64,000 nucleotides of DNA from Breoghania sp. L-A4 (GTDB lineage: Bacteria > Pseudomonadota > Alphaproteobacteria > Rhizobiales > Stappiaceae). Position 1 is the first letter of the stretch. Each line of letters opens with the position of its first letter. The position numbers were made by a program, and so were the translations under genes. The notes beneath the pieces were generated by a model, which saw nothing but the letters and a program-made list of their open reading frames with translations, ran no database searches and was not told the origin of the DNA. Below are positions 45,226-54,152 of this stretch, one piece after another. The stretch spans positions 3,387,579 through 3,451,578 of the forward strand of contig NZ_CP031841.1 of NCBI RefSeq assembly GCF_003432385.1. Reading direction: 5' to 3'.

Positions 45226-48200
45226 CTATCCGGCCGTTGCGGCCGGGTCCGGCGCATCAGCGGCCGCACCTGCCTGGGGAAGAGGCTCCATGTCCGGAGC
45301 GGGCGCGCCACCGTTGAGATAATGCCGGCGATACTCCGCCAGGAAGCTCTCCAGCGTATCCACCGCCGCGATTTCCTTGGCGATCGCCATGAATTCGACC
45401 CCCTTGGAGTCGATCGGCCGGGTCACGATGTCAAAGGCGGCGCCTGAGGGGCTGTCAGACATCTTGGCCACGTATTTCGAGCGCAACCGATCAAGCCCGA
45501 GCTGATCGCCGCCAAGCGAATAGGCAATCGCCGCACGCAGTATATCGAGGCGCTCCTGCTCGTCGAGGCGCAGCGGATCCGACCAGCGCACGCCATGCAT
45601 GCCTTCCAGTTGCTCGCCGGCTTCCTGCCAGCGCTCGCCCTGCCATAGCGTGTCGGCACGCTGGCGGTCGATTTCCGCCCCGCGCAGATTTCCGATCAGC
45701 TCCAGCGCGAGATCGGACCGGCCGGTGTCGGTGAGCGCGCGCGCCTCGACAATACGCCGCTGACGATCGAGCGACTTGGGAAGATGCGCCTGGCGCGTCC
45801 GGTTCATGACGGCGAGCGCCTTCTCGGGCTTGCGATCCAACAGATAGACCAGCGCCAGATCGGCGGCGATCTGGGCGCGTGCGGCGCCCTTCAGGCGGTT
45901 GTCGACCTGATGCTGCAGCAGCTCCGCGGCCTGCCCGAGAAGATCGACCGAAATCAGCCGGTCGGCCAGTCGCCGCACCATCTCATCGCCATTGCGGCCG
46001 ACGGGCGTCAGCTCGCGAAAATCGTAGTAGAGCGCCAGCGCATCGATCGGCGGCAGGTCATCGGCCTTGCCGTCCAGGAACAGCGTGGTGAAAACGCCGT
46101 TCATCTCTTCCTGCATCAGCCGCGTCGTCGGCGAACCCGACTGTGCCTGAATGGCCGCGCGCAATGACGTGAAGGCGGAGCGGTACTGGCCCGTCTCGGC
46201 ATAAAGTTGCGCCAGGAAGCGCAACGCCTGCAGCTCGACCTCGTCTCCTCGCCAGACCGTGGTCAAGCTCTCGAGCTGCTCCGTTGCCTCGCCGACATCC
46301 AGATCGCCGTCGCGGTAGCGCATCCTCAGGGCCCGCAGCTTGGCTTCAGCGGCGCCCGGACGGTCTTTCGAACGCGAGGCGATGTCAAAGGCGCGAAGGG
46401 CTTCCTCAAACCGGCCGGCGGCATCCGCGATGCGTCCGCGCAGGATGTCGTAGCGCGTGGCCTGCGCGCGCGTCATGAAATCGGAATCAACTTCCGACAA
46501 GAATGCGGCCGCGGTGCCAAAATCGTTGACCTCGACAAGAGACCGCGCACTCACGAGATTGAATTCGGTCAGCAGCTCGGGAGGATAGTTGCCGATGACC
46601 GCCTGTGCCCGGGGGATCGCCAGGCGCGCCGCCGTCCACTCACCAAGCGCGGCTTCGGCCATCACCCGCCAGACGGCGGCATCGGGGTTGTCCAGCAGTT
46701 CCGACGACTTCAGATTGGCCAGCGCCTCCGTGGGCCGAGAGGCCAGCACGAGAGCGGCTCCCATCAGCATATGGTAGGTTGGATCATTGGCGGCAACGCC
46801 GCTTTCCTCGTTGACCAGGCTGAGAATTCCGATCGCCTCGTGGGCGTAGCGGTTGGCCAACTGGAAGCGCGCGAGCTCCAGCCGGGCCGTCTTGCGCTCC
46901 CTCGCAGGCAGGGCCGCGACATTCCCTTCAAGCCGCTGCAGCATCTTGAGATAGTCGGCCGGATTGGGCATTGCCAGTCGCGAGAAGTCGATAAAGCCCT
47001 GCTCCTCTTCCTCCTGCTGACCGTTTTGATGGATGCTCGAGCCACTGGACAAGTTTCCATTGGACAGCGCCAGACCGTCGGCGCGCTCGATGATGATATC
47101 GTCACCCGCGTAGCTCAGCTTCAAATCGTCGACATGCGGCAGGATCGCGACACCATGCGCCGACGTCAGGGTCTGCAATTCGACGAAGGATTGCGCCTTG
47201 ATAAGGCCACGTGCCGGACCGAGCCCGGTCACCGCGATAATCTGGTCCCCGACCGCCGGGTCATCGATGACGTGAGTCATCTTGGGCGCACCGAATCCGA
47301 CGCGCAGGACCGAACTGCCATCCCCGCGCACGTTGCGCTCCAGCTGAAGCGGGCGAGACGGCTCCAAAATCATGTCGCCAATGGTCAAGATCCAACCCGC
47401 GCCGTCGGTCCCGATGGTGGTCAGTGCCCGATCGGTCAATCGCATTGTCACGGTCTGCCAGCCGCTGTGCTCGGACACGTCGATCGATCGCATGGAGGCT
47501 CCCATCGCCGTCTCGATCGCGCGCAGATCGATCGGCACGTCGGTGTCGAACACCAGCCAGACCGAGTTGCCGCGGCGGAACACTGCAGCCGCCACAGGAT
47601 CGGCGAACGGAAACACGACGCGGACCGTATCGCCGATCCGGCGCGCCTCGACACTGACAAAGTTGCGGATTTCCGCGACCTGGTCCTCGGTGAACGCCTC
47701 CGGGTTCGGCGCCTCCGTAACCGGGACCGCCTGCGATCCCGTAACCGGCGCATCCGTCGACTGGGCATAGTCCGATGCCGGCTCCGGGACCGGTTGGATC
47801 CCGGTGTACGTGTTGGCCGCAATCAGATCGCCGATGCTCATGGGCTCGACCACCGACCCGGTCTGGCTTTCGTCCACGGATTCGGCGGGCGGCTGTTCGG
47901 CACGCATCTCCGCGGCCCGCGCCGGCTCAGGCTGAAGCATCGGCTCCGCCGGCAGTGCGTTGGGCACGGGAGCGCTCTCCGGCCGGGGCACGACCGGCGT
48001 CATCGCAGTGGTGGCCGGCTCCGGCATTGCGCCCGATCTATCGTCCGGCATCACGGGCGCCTGCGGTGCAAGCGGCTCGGGAGCCATCGCCGGAGCACTT
48101 TCCGGAGATGCGGACGAGCCCTGCTCACGCGAGCTGGGCGCCGACACGCGCTGGGTCACCATTCCCGGCCCCGCGGCCGGTTGAGCGGCGTCGCTCACGC

Positions 48201-49059
48201 CATCGCCGGCGTCGAGCGGCTGCACGATGTCGATGACGTAGGTCTGATCTTCGCGAAAGGCGCGAATGTCCACCGCGGGATCGACGCGCATCAGGAAATT
48301 GAGGGACTCATCCGCATCGAACGCCGTCGCGTCGACTACGCCGACCGGCAAGCGGGCGCGCAACTCACTCAGGTCGAGCTCGGCGGAATGGTTGAAGATC
48401 ACCTTCACCAGGTCGTCTTCGCGTATGAATTTGGAATCGAAGCGCAATGTCCAATCGAAGACCAGCCGGGTGAATGTGGGGTGTTCACCAATACGCAGCT
48501 CGACCTTGGGGCCGGTCCGGTTTTCCAGCTGCGCCTGCTCCAGCTCGCGCACCCGCCGCAGCGCGGCTTCCGCCCTGCGCGCCAGTTCCTGCACCACGTC
48601 GTCGGGCAGGCCCGGCGGCAGTCCGGTCCAGTTCGGCGGCAGCAGGTCGATGAACAGCTTCTCGCCCGCTTCCATCGTGTTGATGCGAAGGTCGTGCTTG
48701 AGGGCCAGGCGAATGCCGGTGCCGTCGGGATCGCGACGAGCCACGGAAATGTAATCGGATAGGGCCAGCGGAATATCGGAGACCTTGACGTCGACCTCGT
48801 TCTCGAACGCGATGCGCAACACGCCGCTGGAGATGCGCGCATCAAACGACGGCAGCAGGGAACGGTCACGGAACGTCAGCACGATGCGGCCGAACCCGTC
48901 CTCCGCGCGCGCTTCCACATCGGCCGGAAGGACTTCCGCGGCGGCGGCAACCCGCGACGCGGCAAGCGAAAGCGTCACGGACACGACCAGCCACGTCAAG
49001 ACGTGACACGCGCCCGCGACAGCACTCAGACACCGCTGTGCGACTGCCCGTCTCGCCAT
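45226..49059 (-). CDS. Large secreted TPR protein of the flagellar cluster
   Basis: About 1277 residues. An N-terminal signal sequence (VLTWLVVSVTLSLAASRVAAAAE) is followed by a beta-rich region of repeated AMIN-like units. Examples are GFGRIVLTFRDRSLLPSFDARISSGVLRIAF, and later RIGDTVRVVFPFADPVAAAVFRRGNSVWLVF. A Pro/Ala/Glu-rich linker separates them, and the C-terminal half is TPR-like helical repeats. The gene follows motE in the fliL-fliM operon direction, so a role in motor or stator assembly in the periplasm is plausible but unproven. Start uncertain: ATG at 49059 chosen; a GTG at 49098 is possible. Confidence 0.75.
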   Translation of the reverse strand: MARRAVAQRCLSAVAGACHVLTWLVVSVTLSLAASRVAAAAEVLPADVEARAEDGFGRIVLTFRDRSLLPSFDARISSGVLRIAFENEVDVKVSDIPLALSDYISVARRDPDGTGIRLALKHDLRINTMEAGEKLFIDLLPPNWTGLPPGLPDDVVQELARRAEAALRRVRELEQAQLENRTGPKVELRIGEHPTFTRLVFDWTLRFDSKFIREDDLVKVIFNHSAELDLSELRARLPVGVVDATAFDADESLNFLMRVDPAVDIRAFREDQTYVIDIVQPLDAGDGVSDAAQPAAGPGMVTQRVSAPSSREQGSSASPESAPAMAPEPLAPQAPVMPDDRSGAMPEPATTAMTPVVPRPESAPVPNALPAEPMLQPEPARAAEMRAEQPPAESVDESQTGSVVEPMSIGDLIAANTYTGIQPVPEPASDYAQSTDAPVTGSQAVPVTEAPNPEAFTEDQVAEIRNFVSVEARRIGDTVRVVFPFADPVAAAVFRRGNSVWLVFDTDVPIDLRAIETAMGASMRSIDVSEHSGWQTVTMRLTDRALTTIGTDGAGWILTIGDMILEPSRPLQLERNVRGDGSSVLRVGFGAPKMTHVIDDPAVGDQIIAVTGLGPARGLIKAQSFVELQTLTSAHGVAILPHVDDLKLSYAGDDIIIERADGLALSNGNLSSGSSIHQNGQQEEEEQGFIDFSRLAMPNPADYLKMLQRLEGNVAALPARERKTARLELARFQLANRYAHEAIGILSLVNEESGVAANDPTYHMLMGAALVLASRPTEALANLKSSELLDNPDAAVWRVMAEAALGEWTAARLAIPRAQAVIGNYPPELLTEFNLVSARSLVEVNDFGTAAAFLSEVDSDFMTRAQATRYDILRGRIADAAGRFEEALRAFDIASRSKDRPGAAEAKLRALRMRYRDGDLDVGEATEQLESLTTVWRGDEVELQALRFLAQLYAETGQYRSAFTSLRAAIQAQSGSPTTRLMQEEMNGVFTTLFLDGKADDLPPIDALALYYDFRELTPVGRNGDEMVRRLADRLISVDLLGQAAELLQHQVDNRLKGAARAQIAADLALVYLLDRKPEKALAVMNRTRQAHLPKSLDRQRRIVEARALTDTGRSDLALELIGNLRGAEIDRQRADTLWQGERWQEAGEQLEGMHGVRWSDPLRLDEQERLDILRAAIAYSLGGDQLGLDRLRSKYVAKMSDSPSGAAFDIVTRPIDSKGVEFMAIAKEIAAVDTLESFLAEYRRHYLNGGAPAPDMEPLPQAGAAADAPDPAATAG

Positions 49060-49117
49060 CACCGCTTCAATCCAATGTTCCACTTGTGCCCCAAACACCC
49101 ATCCTAGGAGGCCGGAC

Positions 49118-49132
49118 TTAACGCGCCCTTAC
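49118..49132. promoter_or_regulatory. Weak CtrA-like site upstream of the TPR gene
   Basis: TTAACGCGCCCTTAC keeps the seven-base spacing, but the second half-site is TTAC rather than TTAA. It lies in the 190-bp gap between motE and the TPR gene. Tentative. Confidence 0.25.
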
Positions 49133-49288
49133 GTCAATCATTCAGATCTTAAGCGACCGTCAGGTCATGAAGCCGAAAACAGCATCGGCGTGAAGGCGGC
49201 GGACTGAACGGCAGCAGGGCACAGGCCGCAGGAAACCTTCCCGCTTTGAAAGGCGCGCCGCACCAGGGCCGCGGCGAGCCGCCCCATC

Positions 49289-49987
49289 CTAGCTTCCGCC
49301 GATCTTCGGCAGCTCGGCCATGGGCGTGTCGGCACTCATTCCATTGCCGCCGGTGGCAAGCTCGACGGTCAGCCGCTCAGCCACCTCAGGCGCCATTTTC
49401 GCCATCACGTCGGCAAGCTTCACCGGCTTCATCGCCTTGGATACCTTCAGCAGGATGGAGAGTTCCAGGCGATCGAAGATCCGTGCCGCATCCTTGGGCT
49501 TCATCGACTCGTACATCTTGGCCAGATTGGCGAATTCCTGCTGCTCCTGCTCCGTCTTCTTGTTGGTGGCGACGCCGATACGATCTTCCAGCGCCTTCAT
49601 TTCACCGACGCGCTGCTGAATCCGGTTTTCGGCGGCCCGCAAAAGCTGCTCGCGCAGTTCCAGCTGGCGCTCGCGCCCATCGAGCGTTTCGCGGCGCTCC
49701 CGCAGACGTTCGAGAACCGCGCGCTCGGAACGCGACTTGCCCAGATCCGGCCGATCGTTCTCGCCGGCGGAAGACATGTCGGCCTCGGGAGCCGAATCCG
49801 CGGCCTCCATCCCGCCGGCAACAGCGTCGTCGCCCTCCCCCGCATCGGTGCGAGCCGCGTCCTGGGCGGCCGCCTCGACGACGACCGGCGCGAACACGAA
49901 GCCGTCGGAGACGACCAGTGAAGCGCTCTTGAGCACAAGCAGCGCCACAGTCGCAAACAGCACGATGGGGAGAAGACGGAAGTTCAC
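49289..49987 (-). CDS. motE: Flagellar motor protein MotE-like
   Basis: 232 residues. One N-terminal transmembrane helix (LLPIVLFATVALLVLKSASLVV) is followed by an acidic linker and a coiled coil (ERLRERRETLDGRERQLELREQLLRAAENRI). The C-terminal MgtE-N-like helical domain is NLAKMYESMKPKDAARIFDRLELSILLKVSKAMKPVKLADVMAKMAPEVAERLT. Rhizobial MotE is a periplasmic chaperone-like partner of MotC. It overlaps the DUF6468 gene by four bases in the fliL-fliM operon. Confidence 0.85.
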   Translation of the reverse strand: MNFRLLPIVLFATVALLVLKSASLVVSDGFVFAPVVVEAAAQDAARTDAGEGDDAVAGGMEAADSAPEADMSSAGENDRPDLGKSRSERAVLERLRERRETLDGRERQLELREQLLRAAENRIQQRVGEMKALEDRIGVATNKKTEQEQQEFANLAKMYESMKPKDAARIFDRLELSILLKVSKAMKPVKLADVMAKMAPEVAERLTVELATGGNGMSADTPMAELPKIGGS

Positions 49988-50502
49988 GCCGCGCGCTCCG
50001 AGGAACGGCGGCGGAAGTTCTCAAGCCGGGCCGCGGTTTCCGCAGCGGCGGCTTTCAGATCCTTGCCGGACATGGGTTTTGAAGGCGCAGGCGCGGCCTC
50101 GGGTTCCGCGTTTCCGCCGGCGGCGTTCCCGTGACCCGTGGAGGCTGTCCTCTGCGGCCGCACGACTCCCGGACGCGCCGCATCGGCGATCTGGCTGATG
50201 CGACCTAGCACGGTTTCACCCGTGGAGATCTGCTCGACGAGTTCCAGGGACACGCGCTCGGCCTCGTAGAGACGGTCGCTAAGCGTCGTATCGCAGTCGT
50301 TGGCTGTCGCCTTCAGGCCCAGGATCGCGCGCTCGGCGATTTCGGTCGCCGTGATCAGCTCGGAGATCGTCGCCCGCAGAGCTTCCTCGTCGGATCGCAA
50401 CCGCTTGAGACGGCCGTTGAGCACGACGCAATAGCCAATCGTCAGCATCAGCAAGACGGCGACGAGACCTTCGATGATCATTCCAAGAGGGAGGTTGGTC
50501 AC
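49984..50502 (-). CDS. DUF6468-type flagellar-cluster membrane protein
   Basis: 172 residues. One N-terminal transmembrane helix (LGMIIEGLVAVLLMLTIGYCVVLNGRLKRLRSDEE) is followed by a helical segment LRATISELITATEIAERAILGLKATANDCDTTL and a low-complexity basic C-terminus. I associate this block with DUF6468, which occurs next to fliM in alphaproteobacterial flagellar operons; this is from memory. Its start overlaps the fliM stop (ATGA) and its stop overlaps the motE start, so it is tightly coupled to the motor genes. Confidence 0.8.
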   Translation of the reverse strand: MTNLPLGMIIEGLVAVLLMLTIGYCVVLNGRLKRLRSDEEALRATISELITATEIAERAILGLKATANDCDTTLSDRLYEAERVSLELVEQISTGETVLGRISQIADAARPGVVRPQRTASTGHGNAAGGNAEPEAAPAPSKPMSGKDLKAAAAETAARLENFRRRSSERAA

Positions 50503-51737
50503 GACGTTTCCATTTCTTTCTGCATAGCCCGTTCAAAGGCCGACATGGTCATTTTCTGGCGGTTGAGACCGCGGTTGAGCGCAATCGCGATGTGGCTGTC
50601 GACACAGCCGAGACTGCCCGCCGACAGGTGGATATCCCCGCATTTCACGGCCACCGGATCCTTCGGCCCGATGTCGAACATCAAGGTGTCACCGACATCG
50701 AGGGACATGATCCGGCTGATCGGCACCTCGGTCTCGTAGAGCACCGCGTCGACTTCCATCTCGGCGGCGTAGATTTCCGTCGCCAGATGGCCTTCCCAGA
50801 TCGGATCGCGGCCGAACTTCTCGCCCATGAACATCTGCAGCAGCATCTCGCGGATGGGCTCCAGCGTCGCGTATGGCAGCATGATCTCGACCTTGCCGCC
50901 ACGATCCTCCATGTCGATGCGAAGCTCGACGAGGATGGCGGCATTGGCCGGCCGGGAAATCGCGGCGAACCGCGGGTTGGTCTCCAGACGCTCGAGATTG
51001 AAATGCACCGGCGAGAGCGGCGCGAAGGCCTGCTCGGCATCCGCGAGGATGATCTCGATCATCCGCCGCACGAGGTTGATTTCGATGGTCGTGTAGGGAC
51101 GCCCCTCGACGCGCACCGCGGCGGTGCCGCGGCCGCCGCCCAGAAGCACGTCGATGATGGAGTAGATCAGGCTGGATTCCACCGTCGCCATGCCGAAGCC
51201 ATCCCACTCCTCGGCCTTGAAGACCGAAAGGATCGCCGGCAGCGGAATGGAATTCAGATAGTCGCCAAAGCGCACGGAGGTGATCGAGTCGAGCGACACC
51301 TCGACGTTGTCGGAGGTGAAGTTGCGTAAGGATGTCGTCGTCAGGCGGACCAGGCGGTCGAAAACGATCTCGAGCATCGGAAGACGCTCGTAGGAGACCA
51401 TCGACGAGTTGATGAGCGCGCGAATGCCGCTCTGGTCGCCCGAAATCGTGTCTTCGATGTTGAAGCCCAGGAGGTTGTCGATTTCCTCCTGATTGAGCAC
51501 ACGGTCGGCGCCGCGGCTGGCGCCTTCCATTTCCGGCTCACTGTCATCGACCATCGAGGCCCAGTGGGCGGCCATGTCGTCCGCGCTGCCAGCGCCCTGC
51601 TCCTCGAGCGCGGCGCCCCAGGCCGCGGCGAGATCATCGCCGTCGTCCTCGTCCTCGTCCTCGCGCTGCTCCGCAAGGGCATCGCCCCACGCAGAGTCGA
51701 TATCGCCAACGTCGAGATCGTCGTCATCATCGGCCAT
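50499..51737 (-). CDS. fliM: Flagellar motor switch protein FliM
   Basis: 412 residues, longer than typical FliM (about 330). The CheY-binding motif LNQEEIDNLLGF, usually at the extreme N-terminus, begins at residue 81. The CheC-like middle domain contains RVEGRPYTTIEINLVRRMIEIILADAEQAFAPL, and the C-terminal SpoA domain follows. The first 80 residues are strongly acidic and repeat an AWGxALxEQ unit (16-24, 39-47, degenerate at 58-65). FliM forms the C-ring that sets rotation direction. It is 27 bp after fliL. Confidence 0.95.
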   Translation of the reverse strand: MADDDDDLDVGDIDSAWGDALAEQREDEDEDDGDDLAAAWGAALEEQGAGSADDMAAHWASMVDDSEPEMEGASRGADRVLNQEEIDNLLGFNIEDTISGDQSGIRALINSSMVSYERLPMLEIVFDRLVRLTTTSLRNFTSDNVEVSLDSITSVRFGDYLNSIPLPAILSVFKAEEWDGFGMATVESSLIYSIIDVLLGGGRGTAAVRVEGRPYTTIEINLVRRMIEIILADAEQAFAPLSPVHFNLERLETNPRFAAISRPANAAILVELRIDMEDRGGKVEIMLPYATLEPIREMLLQMFMGEKFGRDPIWEGHLATEIYAAEMEVDAVLYETEVPISRIMSLDVGDTLMFDIGPKDPVAVKCGDIHLSAGSLGCVDSHIAIALNRGLNRQKMTMSAFERAMQKEMETS

Positions 51738-51764
51738 GGTTCGCTCCCACCATCCCGCCCAGCC

Positions 51765-52295
51765 CTACTGAACGAGAATTTCCTTAAACAGCACACCGTC
51801 GACCCGCGCCGGATAGACCGCGGTATTGATCCGGCGCAGCAACTCTTCCTTCAGGCGAAACAGCCCCGCGGAGCCTTCGAGATCCGAAGGCCTCAGCTCA
51901 CGCAGGTAAACCTGGAACGCATCCAGCACGCGCGGCAGGAACGGCTCGATCTGATCGATCATGTCGTTGTCCGCGACTTCCAGCGAGATCTGCACCTTGA
52001 GGTACGTGGCCCGGCCGGTCGCAGCGAGATTCACGGTCACTTCCGGAAGATCGTAAAACACCACGTCCCGGGCCGGAGGAACTTCCGGCTCGACCATTTC
52101 CGAGCCTTGCGTGGCGTTGCGCACGGGCGCCCCGTCAAACATGCCGAACATATACGAGGCACCCCCGCCGATCACGAGCGCGCCGACAAGCGCGGCGGCA
52201 GCCACCATGATCAGCTTCTTCTTTTTGCCCGCCGCCTCGGCCGCTTCGGCTCCGTCCTCTTCGTCGAGTTCGGCGCCGGTATCCACATTAGCCAT
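51765..52295 (-). CDS. fliL: Flagellar basal-body-associated protein FliL
   Basis: 176 residues. A cytoplasmic Lys-rich start is followed by a transmembrane helix (LIMVAAAALVGALVIGGGASYMFGMF). The periplasmic stomatin-like domain contains VVFYDLPEVTVNLAATGRATYLKVQISLEV and ends with LRRINTAVYPARVDGVLFKEILVQ. FliL supports stator function. It is the first gene of the fliL-fliM-DUF6468-motE operon and diverges from flgF. Confidence 0.95.
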   Translation of the reverse strand: MANVDTGAELDEEDGAEAAEAAGKKKKLIMVAAAALVGALVIGGGASYMFGMFDGAPVRNATQGSEMVEPEVPPARDVVFYDLPEVTVNLAATGRATYLKVQISLEVADNDMIDQIEPFLPRVLDAFQVYLRELRPSDLEGSAGLFRLKEELLRRINTAVYPARVDGVLFKEILVQ

Positions 52296-52495
52296 TTTTG
52301 GCCCCTTGCCGATCCGTTGCGCCCGCTCCCCAGGCGCAACTAGTTTCTAAAGTGTTAATGGTTAACGAAAGGTTTCCAATTCGTTAATGAGCCGGCCCGG
52401 GCAGCATTTGCCGGAAGGAAAAATCGCTCGGCAATTCTTGCCCGAACCCAGGCCAGCCGGCCGTTCCGATTCAACGATTTCAAGCATTTAGAAAC

Positions 52496-52511
52496 TGGCA
52501 CGCCCCATGCA
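52496..52511 (+). promoter_or_regulatory. Sigma-54 promoter of the flgF operon
   Basis: TGGCACGCCCCATGCA matches the sigma-54 consensus TGGCACG-N4-TTGCA at all but one position, with the required ten bases between GG and GC. It lies 70 bp before the flgF ATG, so transcription would begin about 60 bp upstream. GTTAAC repeats nearby (52381-52388 and 52517-52576) could bind other regulators. Confidence 0.75.
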
Positions 52512-52580
52512 ACGTGGTTAACAAGCGCCGCGTCTGGGGAGACTGCGGCGTTTGCTGGGGAGCAAAAGGAATCGTTAACG

Positions 52581-53318
52581 ATGGAGAACGCCGAGCTCAT
52601 AGGCCTGACTCGCCAGACCGCGCTCATGCGCAAATTGGATGTCATCGCCAACAATCTCGCGAACCTCAATACCACGGGCTACAAGGGCCAGAATCTCATC
52701 TTCGAGGAATACCTCATGCCGGTGGCTGAGGCGTCAGAATTTCCTCGTAGGGATGAAACCCTTTCCTATGTCCACGACTATCAGTCGTTTCACGACTTCA
52801 GCACCGGCTCGATCACGTTAAGCGGCAATCCGCTGGACGTGGCGATCGAGGATGAGGGCTTCTTCGTGATCGAGACGGCCCAGGGGGAGCGCTACACACG
52901 CAGCGGCAACTTCCAGACGGACACCGAGGGTCAGATCGTCACATCCGACGGGCGTCCGGTTCTGGGCGACGGCGGCCCGATCACGCTGGGCCCCACGGAT
53001 ACAGCGATCACGATCGCCCGCGACGGCACGATATCGAGCGAGAACGGTGTGCGCGGCAAGCTGCGCATCGTGCGCTTCGAGGAGCCGCAGGCGATGCAGA
53101 ACCAGGGCGACAATCTGTTCACCGGTGAGAATCCGATCGACGTCGACTCGCCGCGCCTGTCCCAAGGCGCGATCGAAGGGTCCAACGTACGTGGCGTCGT
53201 CGAGATGACCCGCATGATCCAAGTGACGCGGGACTACCAGTCGATCACCAAGATGATGAAGGAGCAGGACGACCTGCTCAAACGCGCCATCAACTCGCTC
53301 GGAAGCCTGGAAGCATGA
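52581..53318 (+). CDS. flgF: Flagellar basal-body rod protein FlgF
   Basis: 245 residues. LTRQTALMRKLDVIANNLANLNTTGYKGQNLIFEEYL is the rod motif. The central segment is GNPLDVAIEDEGFFVIETAQGERYTRSGNFQTD, and the C-terminus is VRGVVEMTRMIQVTRDYQSITKMMKEQDDLLKRAINSLG. It is a proximal rod subunit. It is the first gene of flgF-flgG-flgA-flgH and follows a sigma-54 promoter. Confidence 0.96.
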   Translation: MENAELIGLTRQTALMRKLDVIANNLANLNTTGYKGQNLIFEEYLMPVAEASEFPRRDETLSYVHDYQSFHDFSTGSITLSGNPLDVAIEDEGFFVIETAQGERYTRSGNFQTDTEGQIVTSDGRPVLGDGGPITLGPTDTAITIARDGTISSENGVRGKLRIVRFEEPQAMQNQGDNLFTGENPIDVDSPRLSQGAIEGSNVRGVVEMTRMIQVTRDYQSITKMMKEQDDLLKRAINSLGSLEA

Positions 53319-53349
53319 TCCGCCCGTGCAGCCCTGAGGAGGCAATCCA

Positions 53350-54135
53350 ATGAAATCTCTTCACATCGCAGCGACGGGCATGATGGCCCAGGAGCTGAAC
53401 GTCGAGGTCATCTCGAACAACATCGCGAACATGCGCACGACGGGCTACAAGCGTCAGCGCGCCGAGTTCCAGGATCTGCTGTACCAGAACCTGCGCCGCA
53501 TGGGCACGGCCACATCGGATTCCGGCACCGTGGTGCCGACCGGCGTGCAGATCGGTTCCGGCGTTCGCACGGCAGCGACGACCCGCATCATGTCGCAAGG
53601 CAACGTCCAGTCGACCGAGCGCGAACTCGACGTCGCCATTCGCGGCGAAGGTTTCTTCCAGGTCGAGATGCCGGACGGACGCACCACCTACACCCGCGAC
53701 GGCTCCTTCGAGCGCAGCCCCGACGGCACGCTGGTGACCGTAGACGGCTACACCGTGGTTCCGGGCATCACGATCCCCGACAACGCCAAGGATGTGACAA
53801 TCAACTCCGAGGGCACCGTTCAAGCGATCATCGGCAACGCCGCCCAGGCCCAGACGCTCGGCCAGATCCAGCTCGCGCGCTTCGTCAACAAGGCCGGGCT
53901 CGAGGCCATCGGCGACAACCTGTTCATGGAAACCGACGCAAGCGGTCCGGCACAGGTCTCCGATCCCGGAATCGACAGCACCGGCACCATCCTGCAGCGG
54001 CATCTGGAGATGGCCAACGTGGTGGCGGTTACCGAGATCTCCGACCTCATTGCCGCGCAGCGCGCCTATGAGATGAATTCGCGTGTTGTCCGGGCGGCCG
54101 ACGAGATGGCCTCCACAACCTCGCAACTGCGCTAG
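53350..54135 (+). CDS. flgG: Flagellar distal rod protein FlgG
   Basis: 261 residues, the standard FlgG size. MKSLHIAATGMMAQELNVEVISNNIANMRTTGYKRQRAEFQDLLYQ and the C-terminal NVVAVTEISDLIAAQRAYEMNSRVVRAADEMASTTSQLR are diagnostic. FlgG forms the distal rod. It is 31 bp after flgF. Confidence 0.97.
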   Translation: MKSLHIAATGMMAQELNVEVISNNIANMRTTGYKRQRAEFQDLLYQNLRRMGTATSDSGTVVPTGVQIGSGVRTAATTRIMSQGNVQSTERELDVAIRGEGFFQVEMPDGRTTYTRDGSFERSPDGTLVTVDGYTVVPGITIPDNAKDVTINSEGTVQAIIGNAAQAQTLGQIQLARFVNKAGLEAIGDNLFMETDASGPAQVSDPGIDSTGTILQRHLEMANVVAVTEISDLIAAQRAYEMNSRVVRAADEMASTTSQLR

Positions 54136-54152
54136 AAAGGGAGCGACAGACA

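Noticed and set aside
46207-48762. An 851-codon plus-strand open frame
   Set aside because: It is antisense to the TPR protein, and its Arg/His/Gly-rich translation is typical of a GC-rich shadow frame.
52370-52400. Clustered GTTAA motifs before flgF and fliL as CtrA boxes
   Set aside because: No pair has the seven-base spacing of a CtrA site; they remain isolated half-sites.
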